Assembly: GCA_034433995.1 (NCBI GenBank)
Contig: DAOTZU010000156.1
Span: 1-12,882 of the forward strand
Length of the DNA: 12,882 nucleotides
Direction: 5' to 3'
DNA from: DAOTZU01 sp034433995
GTDB taxonomy: Bacteria > Chloroflexota > Anaerolineae > UBA1429
Below, one piece after another: positions 1 to 5,593 of the stretch (position 1 is the stretch's first letter; each line of letters opens with the position of its first letter). The notes beneath the pieces were generated by a model. The model did not search any database. It was not told where the DNA came from and saw only the letters and a program-made list of their open reading frames with translations. Both the position numbers and the translations under genes were made by a program.

Positions 1-50
1 AAACCGACGGCTGGGGATGGGAAGCCCGCGTTGCGGGCTTGCCGATTCCA
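1..50. repeat. Partial copy of a palindromic intergenic repeat, cut by the window start
   Basis: Seen: an 8-bp perfect stem AAGCCCGC (22-29) / GCGGGCTT (33-40) with the 3-nt loop GTT, preceded by AAACCGACGG at 1-10. Positions 1-40 match the reverse complement of 12815-12854 at 35 of 40 positions by hand alignment, with no gap. After position 42 this copy lacks about 18 nt that the right-hand copy has, then shares GATTCCA (44-50). The CCGACG at 4-9 probably pairs with a CGTCGG just left of the window, as it does in the right-hand copy. It lies upstream of the promoter at 68-96 and does not overlap it. Inferred: a dispersed REP-like or BIME-like family; function unknown. Confidence 0.75.
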
Positions 51-67
51 ACATTCTCCGCCGGCGT

Positions 68-96
68 TTGTCTTGCCGCGCCCATCGGCGTATACT
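68..96 (+). promoter_or_regulatory. Probable sigma70-type promoter of the aldolase gene
   Basis: The -35 box is TTGTCT at 68-73 (4 of 6 to TTGACA) and the -10 box is TATACT at 91-96 (5 of 6 to TATAAT), with ideal 17-bp spacing. The expected start of transcription is near 102-104, giving a leader of about 32 nt before the ATG at 135. This is the best promoter match in the window. Predicted from consensus only. Confidence 0.6.
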
Positions 97-134
97 AGCG
101 GCCACATAGGAGACACGAGATCAAGGGGGGACTC

Positions 135-1082
135 ATGGGTAAATTCACGGGAATCTGGCCGGCGCTGGTGACGCCCCTCACCGCCGATGGCCGCCTGCAC
201 GTGGCCGTTGCTGAGGCATTGATCGAGGATCTCTTGGCCACAGGCGTTGCCGGGCTGTATGTCTGCGGCGGTACAGGGGAAGGGATCCTCCTTTCGCCGG
301 CGGTGCGCCGGGAGATGGCCGAGCTGGCCATTCGGGTGGTGGCCGGGCGCGTGCCGGTGATGGTGCACGTGGGCGCCTTGACCACCGAGGTCGCCGTGGA
401 TCTGGCCCAACACGCCAGCTTGGCCGGGGCCGATGCCATCAGCGCCATCCCGCCCTTTTACTATAGCTATTCCTTTGCCGCCATTCGCGAGCACTACCGC
501 GCCATCGCCGCCGCCTCGGGGGTGCCCCTCTATGTTTACTTTATCCCCTCGGCCACGGGCACGGCCATCACGCCGGAACAACTGTTGGAGATCTGCACGC
601 TGCCGGGGGTGGCCGGGCTCAAATATACTTCCCAAGACCTTTTTTATCTCTCTAAACTGATGGTCTTGCGCGATCCGGAGCGGGTGAATGTCCTTTCCGG
701 CCCCGACGAGCTTTTCCTCCCTTGCCTGGCCTTGGGCGTGGAGGGCGCCATCGGCACGACCTACAACTTTATGCCGCGCCTGTACATTGATATCTGGCGC
801 GCTTTTGCCCGTGGCGATATCGCCACCTCTCGCCAGTTGCAGTTCGCCGCCAACGCCATCATCCAGGTCTTGCACAAATATAGCGTCATCCCCGCCACCA
901 AGGCGCTGTTGTCGTTCTTGGGTTATAACGTGGGCCAGGGCGTGCCGCCCATGCCGCCCATCGCCGGCGAAGATGCCAAACGGCTGCGCCAGGAGCTGGA
1001 AAAGGCCGGCCTGTTCGAGCTGGTGCGGCGCCCCAGCCTTTATGGCCCTCCGGGCGATCCCCTCAAGGGGCGGCTGGCCTGA
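135..1082 (+). CDS. DapA/NanA-family aldolase, N-acetylneuraminate-lyase-like
   Basis: A 315-aa class I, Schiff-base-forming (beta/alpha)8-barrel enzyme of the dihydrodipicolinate synthase / N-acetylneuraminate lyase family. Members cleave or form C-C bonds between pyruvate and an aldehyde in the cytoplasm. Visible motifs are GGTGEG (45-50, pyruvate carboxylate loop), YFIP (135-138, Tyr135 as catalytic tyrosine) and GLKYTSQD (161-168, Lys163 as Schiff-base lysine). The Tyr-to-Lys spacing of 28 equals that of E. coli NanA (137/165). The downstream AIGTTYNFMP resembles NanA's GIGSTYNIMG, which favours the sialate-lyase branch over true DapA. Oddities: Gly46 replaces the usual Ser, and Phe136 replaces the usual Asn of YNIP. 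The substrate is therefore uncertain and may be another 2-keto-3-deoxy sugar acid. The start has a purine-rich Shine-Dalgarno AAGGGGGG at 123-130, 4 nt upstream, and a promoter at 68-96. Length is normal to slightly long (about 290-310 usual). Confidence 0.9.
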   Translation: MGKFTGIWPALVTPLTADGRLHVAVAEALIEDLLATGVAGLYVCGGTGEGILLSPAVRREMAELAIRVVAGRVPVMVHVGALTTEVAVDLAQHASLAGADAISAIPPFYYSYSFAAIREHYRAIAAASGVPLYVYFIPSATGTAITPEQLLEICTLPGVAGLKYTSQDLFYLSKLMVLRDPERVNVLSGPDELFLPCLALGVEGAIGTTYNFMPRLYIDIWRAFARGDIATSRQLQFAANAIIQVLHKYSVIPATKALLSFLGYNVGQGVPPMPPIAGEDAKRLRQELEKAGLFELVRRPSLYGPPGDPLKGRLA

Positions 1083-1104
1083 AGATGTTCCTTTCTGGTC
1101 AATA

Positions 1105-1178
1105 AACGGAGCGCGGCCGACGGTCGGTTTCCTCTGGAGCTGCCGTGTGTTGGAGCGCTCCGTTGTCGGTTAGAACGG
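1105..1178. repeat. Degenerate inverted-repeat element in the aldolase-toroid gap
   Basis: Seen: the 10-bp perfect inverted repeat AACGGAGCGC (1105-1114) / GCGCTCCGTT (1155-1164) with 40 nt between the arms. Inside is a small palindrome CCGAC-G-GTCGG (1117-1127). The right arm can pair instead as CCGTT (1160-1164) with AACGG (1174-1178). GTCGGTTAGAA (1165-1175) is identical to an 11-nt stretch of the terminal repeat read on its minus strand, so this may be a decayed copy of that family. No T-run follows, so it is not a standard terminator. The element ends 4 nt before the AAGGAGG Shine-Dalgarno of the next gene, so folding could affect its translation; that is inference. Confidence 0.45.
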
Positions 1179-1193
1179 CTGCAAGGAGGTCAC

Positions 1194-2129
1194 ATGGCAG
1201 AACCGCAAACATTGCTTCCTTGGCTTCTGGCCGCGCGCACTCCTTCCATCCGCTATCTGGCTTTGCGGCAGCTTTTGGGGCGCCCTGCCACGGACCCTGA
1301 GGTTCGGGTGGCCAGGGAGGACATGGAGGCCGAAGGCCCCATCCCCTTGATCTTGGCCGGCCAGGGTGAGGACGGCCACTGGCGCCATGAGCGCAGTTAC
1401 TATACGCCCAAATACACCGCCACCCATTGGAGCTTGGTGCTCCTGGCCGAGTTGGCCGCCGACCAGGGCACCCCAGGCCTGCGCCGCGGCGCCGCCTTCA
1501 TGCTCTCGACCACTGCTGCCGAGCTGCGTCACAACCTGACCCAGGGCAAACACGGCCAGGCCTGTTTCTGGGGCAACCTTCTGCGCTACGCCCTACAAGG
1601 CGGGCTTCACGCCGATCCCACCTTGGCCCAGATCGTCGAGTATCTGGTGGGCGAGGCCCAGCAGGGGTGGGCCTGCCCCTGGAACGATGGCCTCCCCTGC
1701 GCCTGGGGCGCGGCGCGGGCGCTGTGGGGCTTGGCAGCCCTCAAAGGCCAACAGGTGGGGCGAACCCGCACGGCCATTGACCGGGGCCTGGCCTTTCTCC
1801 TGGAGGAGCATGACCTCACCCAGGGGAACTATCCCACACCGGGCAAGGCGCATCCCCTTTGGAGGCGCCTGAGCTTTCCCCTCTTTTACCAGGCGGATAT
1901 CCTCTTTGTGTTGCGGGTTGTGGCGGAATTGGGCGCCCTCCAGCGGCCGGGTGCTCAGGCGGCCCTGGCCTGGCTGCGAGGACAGCGCCGTCCCGATGGC
2001 CGCTGGCGCGGCACCGCCCCCTTTAAGCGGCGCACCTGGCCCATCCTGCTGGATGACCGGGAGGAGGTGGACCGCTGGGTATCTTGTCATGCCGCCTGGG
2101 TGTTGCAACGGGCGGAGGAGCAACGTTAG
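1194..2129 (+). CDS. Alpha/alpha-toroid protein, prenyltransferase / squalene-cyclase-like, function unknown
   Basis: A 311-aa soluble protein with no signal peptide or membrane segment. It has repeated helical hairpins and two QW-like motifs, GQGEDGHW (56-63) and GQRRPDGRW (263-271), as in the terpenoid cyclase / protein prenyltransferase toroid fold. Other recognisable features are TPSIRYLALR (16-25), KYTATHWSLVLLAEL (73-87), CFWGN (124-128) and CPWNDGLPCAWGA (161-173). Cysteines at 124, 161, 169 and 298 might form a binding or redox site (inference). No DxDD or other cyclase acid motif is visible, so I do not call it an active cyclase. From memory, similar proteins are sometimes misnamed 'nitrogen fixation protein NifH'; there is no P-loop or NifH similarity here. 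The start is well supported by AAGGAGG at 1183-1189, 4 nt before the ATG. It lies 111 bp after the aldolase and may be read from the same promoter. Confidence 0.75.
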   Translation: MAEPQTLLPWLLAARTPSIRYLALRQLLGRPATDPEVRVAREDMEAEGPIPLILAGQGEDGHWRHERSYYTPKYTATHWSLVLLAELAADQGTPGLRRGAAFMLSTTAAELRHNLTQGKHGQACFWGNLLRYALQGGLHADPTLAQIVEYLVGEAQQGWACPWNDGLPCAWGAARALWGLAALKGQQVGRTRTAIDRGLAFLLEEHDLTQGNYPTPGKAHPLWRRLSFPLFYQADILFVLRVVAELGALQRPGAQAALAWLRGQRRPDGRWRGTAPFKRRTWPILLDDREEVDRWVSCHAAWVLQRAEEQR

Positions 2130-2152
2130 GCGGCGCCCGCCGGCCTGGGGTT

Positions 2153-2195
2153 TCCGAGATAGACCTGACAGGTCTCGGAAGACCTGTCAGGTCTC
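2153..2195. repeat. Nested palindrome, two self-complementary 15-mers in inverted order
   Basis: Seen: AGACCTGACAGGTCT (2161-2175), a 4-nt spacer CGGA, then AGACCTGTCAGGTCT (2180-2194), the exact reverse complement of the first arm. Each arm is itself a 7-bp palindrome around one central base, so the DNA can form one 15-bp hairpin with a 4-nt loop, or two small hairpins, or a cruciform. TCCGAGA (2153-2159) is also complementary to TCTCGGA (2173-2179), giving a third alternative fold. No T-tract follows on the + strand, so it is not a canonical terminator. I recall gacctgacaggtc-type repeats as dispersed intergenic elements in several bacterial phyla, Chloroflexota included, but could not search. 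It is unrelated to the terminal repeats. Confidence 0.8.
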
Positions 2196-2222
2196 AAAAT
2201 TGGGCAACGTCACGTCGATGGC

Positions 2223-2252
2223 TTGACGCGGGGCCCATTTTAGGGGTACCAT
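2223..2252 (+). promoter_or_regulatory. Possible promoter of the PA14 protein gene
   Basis: TTGACG (2223-2228, 5 of 6 to consensus) and TACCAT (2247-2252, 4 of 6) are separated by 18 bp. Transcription would begin near 2259, after the upstream in-frame ATG at 2251. That agrees with translation starting at 2314 rather than 2251. Consensus match only. Confidence 0.4.
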
Positions 2253-2298
2253 GGTTGCGCCGGCGCGCGCCTGGGAGGCGGAGCGCGGCAGATTCTGC

Positions 2299-2305
2299 AA
2301 AGGAG
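2299..2305 (+). promoter_or_regulatory. Ribosome binding site that sets the PA14 protein start
   Basis: AAAGGAG with an 8-nt spacer to the ATG at 2314. The alternative in-frame ATG at 2251 has no purine-rich site and would add 21 charged residues in front of the signal-peptide hydrophobic core. The site therefore decides for 2314. Confidence 0.75.
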
Positions 2306-2313
2306 CAAGAAAA

Positions 2314-4185
2314 ATGGTCCCTCACCGTGTCCTCTGGCGTTATGATCTTGCGGCTTTGGCTCTCACGCTCATTCTGGCCCTCGGTATGTCCCTGGCTCGG
2401 CTGCCGCAGGCCGTGGACGCGGGAGAGGCCAGCGCTCTGCATCTACCTTTGGTCCTGAACCAAGCGACGCCCACCTTCACTCCCACCCCAACGGCGACGG
2501 CGACCCCCACTGCCAGCCCCACGCCCACCGAAACGCCGGGCTGGCGGGAGGAGTACTATAATAACACCAGCCTGGCCGGCGCACCCCAGGTCGTGCGCAC
2601 GGGCCAACCTTACATTTTCCCCCAGTACGAATGGGGCGAGGGGGCGCCCGTGCCCGGCCTGAGCCATGATAATTTCTCGGTGCGCTTTAGCGCCCGGCCC
2701 TACTTTGCCGCCGGCGAGTACGAGTTCTGGGTCACCGCCGACGATGGTTTTCGCCTCTATATTGACCTGGATGGCTACCCTGGGACGCCGCCGGTGCTGG
2801 TCTTGGACAAGTGGTACGGCTCGTATCGCGGGCCTGATCTGGGCGGCACCTCCTCTTGGCGGTGGCGTGGGTACATCTCTGAGGGGGCCCACGAGGTGCG
2901 CCTGGAGTATTATGAGGCCAGCGGTGAGGCGCGGGTGCGCTGCTTCTGGTTGACCGATGACCTTTCGGCCCATTGGCGCGCCGAGTATTACGCCAACGAG
3001 ACCCTGAGCGGCGCTCCGGTGCTGGTGCGTAACGAGGATAGCATCGACTATAACTGGGAATATGGCAGCCCCGGCCCCGGCGTGCCCGCCGATGGCTTTT
3101 CCGTGCGCTGGACCCGGGCCTTCTGGATCCCCGAAGGGCAATACGTGATGTACACCACCGCCGATGACGGCGTTCGCGTGCTGGTGGATCGCTGGGCCGA
3201 TACCGCCTGGAAAGTGATTGACGATTGGGGCGGCGGCCCCTCTCGCTCCAAGAGCGCCCCCTGCTACCTCGGCGGCGATGCCCAGCCCGGCGGTGGCCGC
3301 GGCGCCTGGTTTATCATCACCGTGCTCTATCACGAGGGGAACAGCTTGGCCGAGTGCCGCTACAAGTACCTGTATGGCGGTATCAAGGATAAATTCGTGG
3401 GCGAATATTACAACTTTATCCCCTCCAACCCCGACGATCCCGCCTCCTGGGGCACGCCCTATCGGGTGCGCATTGATAACGCCATCAATTTCGATTGGGG
3501 CTGGGAAGCGCCCATGAGCGACATGCCCGCCAACAACTTTGCTGTGCGTTGGCTCACTTGCCGTTACTTTGAGCCAGGCGCCTACCACTTCACCGCCACC
3601 ATCGACGATGGCTGCCGCGTATGGGTGGACGATAACTTGATCATCAACGAGTGGGTCGGCGGGGCGGCGCGGGATAGATCGGGCGATATCATCCTCTTTG
3701 CCGGCTGGCACGTGGTGCGCATGGAGTATTATGAGGCCATCAACCAGGCGGTGGCCAAGCTGCGCTGGAGCCAGACCGAGGCTGTCCAGCTCTGGCGGGC
3801 GGATTTCTGGAACGGCATCCAAAAGGGCGGCGAGGAGAACGGCGATTACACCACTTACCTGAGCGATCTCAGCCTGGATTGCGGCACGGGTTCCCCCGCC
3901 CCGGGCATCTCGCCGGATAACTGGTCGGCCCGCTTCAAGCAGTTTGTCTATTTCGATCATGATGGCTACTACCAGTTCAAGCTCGAGTACAACGGCGGGG
4001 CCTCCCTCTACTTTGCCAACGAGGAACGCATCGACAAATGGAACGATCGCGGTTGGCATACCGAATACTGGCCCTCCAACAACCCGATCTGGATCACCGC
4101 CGGCCACTATTGGGTGAAGGTGCACTATGCCGATTACGGCGTGGGCGAGCGCGGGTTCGTGCGCTTGACCATCATCGGCCGCTAA
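2314..4185 (+). CDS. Secreted or membrane-anchored protein with four PA14-type domains
   Basis: A 623-aa protein. Residues 1-30 form an N-terminal hydrophobic signal or anchor segment (core about 11-28). LPLVL follows at 44-48, then a Thr-Pro-rich low-complexity linker (52-75). The rest is four tandem PA14-like beta-sandwich domains at about 77-213, 220-353, 360-487 and 493-622. Each begins with a W/F-x-x-E/D-Y/F-Y/W type strand such as WREEYY or WRAEYY. The first three have the hallmark DDG loop (143-145, 284-286, 431-433), with VLDKW or IINEW-type strands after it in domains 1 and 3. The fourth has NGG (560-562) instead and is degenerate. PA14 domains commonly bind carbohydrate in adhesins, glycosidases and toxins. 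No catalytic domain, sortase motif or C-terminal anchor is seen, so it is probably a surface or extracellular binding protein (inference). The gene ends 11 bp before a strong terminator and seems to be its own unit or the last gene of one. Confidence 0.88.
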   Translation: MVPHRVLWRYDLAALALTLILALGMSLARLPQAVDAGEASALHLPLVLNQATPTFTPTPTATATPTASPTPTETPGWREEYYNNTSLAGAPQVVRTGQPYIFPQYEWGEGAPVPGLSHDNFSVRFSARPYFAAGEYEFWVTADDGFRLYIDLDGYPGTPPVLVLDKWYGSYRGPDLGGTSSWRWRGYISEGAHEVRLEYYEASGEARVRCFWLTDDLSAHWRAEYYANETLSGAPVLVRNEDSIDYNWEYGSPGPGVPADGFSVRWTRAFWIPEGQYVMYTTADDGVRVLVDRWADTAWKVIDDWGGGPSRSKSAPCYLGGDAQPGGGRGAWFIITVLYHEGNSLAECRYKYLYGGIKDKFVGEYYNFIPSNPDDPASWGTPYRVRIDNAINFDWGWEAPMSDMPANNFAVRWLTCRYFEPGAYHFTATIDDGCRVWVDDNLIINEWVGGAARDRSGDIILFAGWHVVRMEYYEAINQAVAKLRWSQTEAVQLWRADFWNGIQKGGEENGDYTTYLSDLSLDCGTGSPAPGISPDNWSARFKQFVYFDHDGYYQFKLEYNGGASLYFANEERIDKWNDRGWHTEYWPSNNPIWITAGHYWVKVHYADYGVGERGFVRLTIIGR

Positions 4186-4196
4186 GGCAGCTCCTC

Positions 4197-4230
4197 CGGC
4201 CCCACTGCAGCTGCGGTGGGGCCGTTTTTT
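4197..4230 (+). terminator. Strong intrinsic terminator after the PA14 gene
   Basis: A 9-bp GC-rich stem CGGCCCCAC (4197-4205) / GTGGGGCCG (4216-4224) is followed directly by six T (4225-4230). The 10-nt interior (4206-4215) is largely self-complementary (GCAGCTGC). It separates the PA14 gene from the oxidoreductase gene. Confidence 0.92.
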
Positions 4231-4243
4231 CTATCTCCTCCGT

Positions 4244-4272
4244 TTGACGGCTCGCCACCGATCGGCTAAGCT
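4244..4272 (+). promoter_or_regulatory. Possible promoter of the oxidoreductase gene
   Basis: TTGACG at 4244-4249 (5 of 6 to the -35 consensus), with TAAGCT at 4267-4272 (3 of 6) at 17-bp spacing. A better -10 word, TAAGAT (4272-4277), lies at 22-bp spacing, which is too far. A promoter is expected here because a strong terminator lies just upstream, but the -10 choice is weak. Confidence 0.35.
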
Positions 4273-4307
4273 AAGATCGTCATCCCTGCAAAACCAGGAG
4301 GTCCAAC

Positions 4308-5507
4308 ATGGGTATCCGCGTGGGCATGGTGGGCGTGGGCGCCTTTGCCCAGTCGTTCATTCCCCTATTCAAGGCGCACCCTTGGGTGGATGAGGTGATC
4401 CTCTGCGATCTCGACGCGGAAAAGCTCCGCCGCAACGCCGAAAAGCACGGCATCGAGCGCACCTGTCCCTCGCTGGATGAACTCTGTCGCACCGAGGTGG
4501 ACGCGGTGGTGATCATCACCCAGCATTGGCTGCACGCGCCCCAGGCGATCCGGGCCCTCCGCGCCGGCAAGCATGTCTATAGCGCTGTGCCCACCGGCGT
4601 CACCGTGGAAGAGATTGTGGATCTGGTGCGCACGGTGGAAGAGACGGGCAAGATCTATATGCTGGGCGAGACCAGCTATTATTATCCAGAGGTCATCTAC
4701 TGCCGCCAGCAATACGCCCGTGGGGCTTTTGGCCATGTCGTTTATGGCGAGGCCGAGTACTATCACGATTGGGATCATGGCCTGTATGACGTGGCCAAGT
4801 GGCGCGGCGGCGAACGTTGGCTTTGGTACGCCGGCACGCCGCCCATGTATTATCCCACCCACTCCATCAGCGCCATCGTCTCGGTCACGGGGGCCCACAT
4901 GACCCATGTCTCCTGCCAAGGTTTTGTGGATCGGGCCGACGATGGGATCTACCGGCCTGAGGTCAACATGTGGGGCAACGTGTTCAGCAACCAATCGGCT
5001 CTGTTCAAGATGTCCGACGGCAGCATCTGCCGCATCAACGAGTTCCGCCGGGTGGGGCATCCGGGCACCGTGCGCCTTTCCCTTTGGGGCACGGAGGGCA
5101 GCTTTGAGCACAACGCGGCCGGCGCCGTCTGGCTGACCAAGAGGCAAGAGGAGATGGTGCGCCTGGACGACCTTCTCGCCTGCACCGGGGTGCCCGCGCA
5201 AACGGGCCCGACAGCCGAAGGGATGGACCGTGTCACCGCCGCCGATGGCACCCATTTGGGCGTCTCACGGCTGCACCCGGTGGAGCGGCTGCCCAAGGAG
5301 TTTATCGGCCTGCCCAACGGCCATTGCGGTTCCCATCAATTCCTGGTGGATGATTTCGTCCGCGCCTGCGTGGAGGGGCGCACGCCGCCCAACAACGTCT
5401 GGCAGGCGGCGCGCTACTGCATCCCCGGCCTCATCGCCCACGAATCGGCCAAGCGCGGCGGCGCGCTGCTGGAGATACCGGACCTGGGCGATGGACCGAG
5501 CCGGTAA
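4308..5507 (+). CDS. Gfo/Idh/MocA-family NAD(P)-dependent oxidoreductase
   Basis: A 399-aa cytoplasmic enzyme. The N-terminal Rossmann domain (about 2-122) has the dinucleotide loop GVGAFA (9-14) and an acidic residue, Asp34, at the end of the second strand (ILCDLD), favouring NAD. The C-terminal alpha/beta domain (about 125-385) has YYPTHS (181-186, His185 as probable catalytic histidine) and GSHQFLVDDFVRACVEGRTP (341-360), typical of this family near its end. Members oxidise or reduce sugars, inositols and their derivatives. The usual EKP motif after GKHV is AVP here (93-95), so the conserved lysine is replaced by Val94; chemistry and substrate cannot be assigned. AGGAGGT (4296-4302) lies 5 nt before the ATG. 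It follows a terminator and precedes mutS by 86 bp. With the aldolase it suggests sugar or sugar-acid metabolism (inference). Confidence 0.9.
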   Translation: MGIRVGMVGVGAFAQSFIPLFKAHPWVDEVILCDLDAEKLRRNAEKHGIERTCPSLDELCRTEVDAVVIITQHWLHAPQAIRALRAGKHVYSAVPTGVTVEEIVDLVRTVEETGKIYMLGETSYYYPEVIYCRQQYARGAFGHVVYGEAEYYHDWDHGLYDVAKWRGGERWLWYAGTPPMYYPTHSISAIVSVTGAHMTHVSCQGFVDRADDGIYRPEVNMWGNVFSNQSALFKMSDGSICRINEFRRVGHPGTVRLSLWGTEGSFEHNAAGAVWLTKRQEEMVRLDDLLACTGVPAQTGPTAEGMDRVTAADGTHLGVSRLHPVERLPKEFIGLPNGHCGSHQFLVDDFVRACVEGRTPPNNVWQAARYCIPGLIAHESAKRGGALLEIPDLGDGPSR

Positions 5508-5593
5508 AGGGGCGATCGCTCGGCGCCTTGGGGTAGCCCTATCCGGCCCCTGGTGCTGCTAAAGCGTCTACAAGAGCGCTGCAGAAAGAACGT

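Noticed and set aside
2251..2313. Upstream ATG extending the PA14 protein by 21 residues
   Set aside because: There is no ribosome site, the codon lies in the possible -10 box, and it would place charged residues before the signal segment. ATG 2314 has a strong site.
2443..4125. Long antisense open frame across the PA14 gene
   Set aside because: It is a by-product of high GC and codon bias on the + strand. The encoded protein is low-complexity with no family motif, and it lies fully opposite a well-supported gene.
5512..5519. GCGATCGC octamer resembling the cyanobacterial HIP1 repeat
   Set aside because: It is a single occurrence spotted in a GC-rich gap; HIP1 is meaningful only when highly repeated.
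5508..5593. Separate promoter for mutS
   Set aside because: No convincing -35/-10 pair is visible in this 86-bp gap; mutS may be read through from the oxidoreductase gene.
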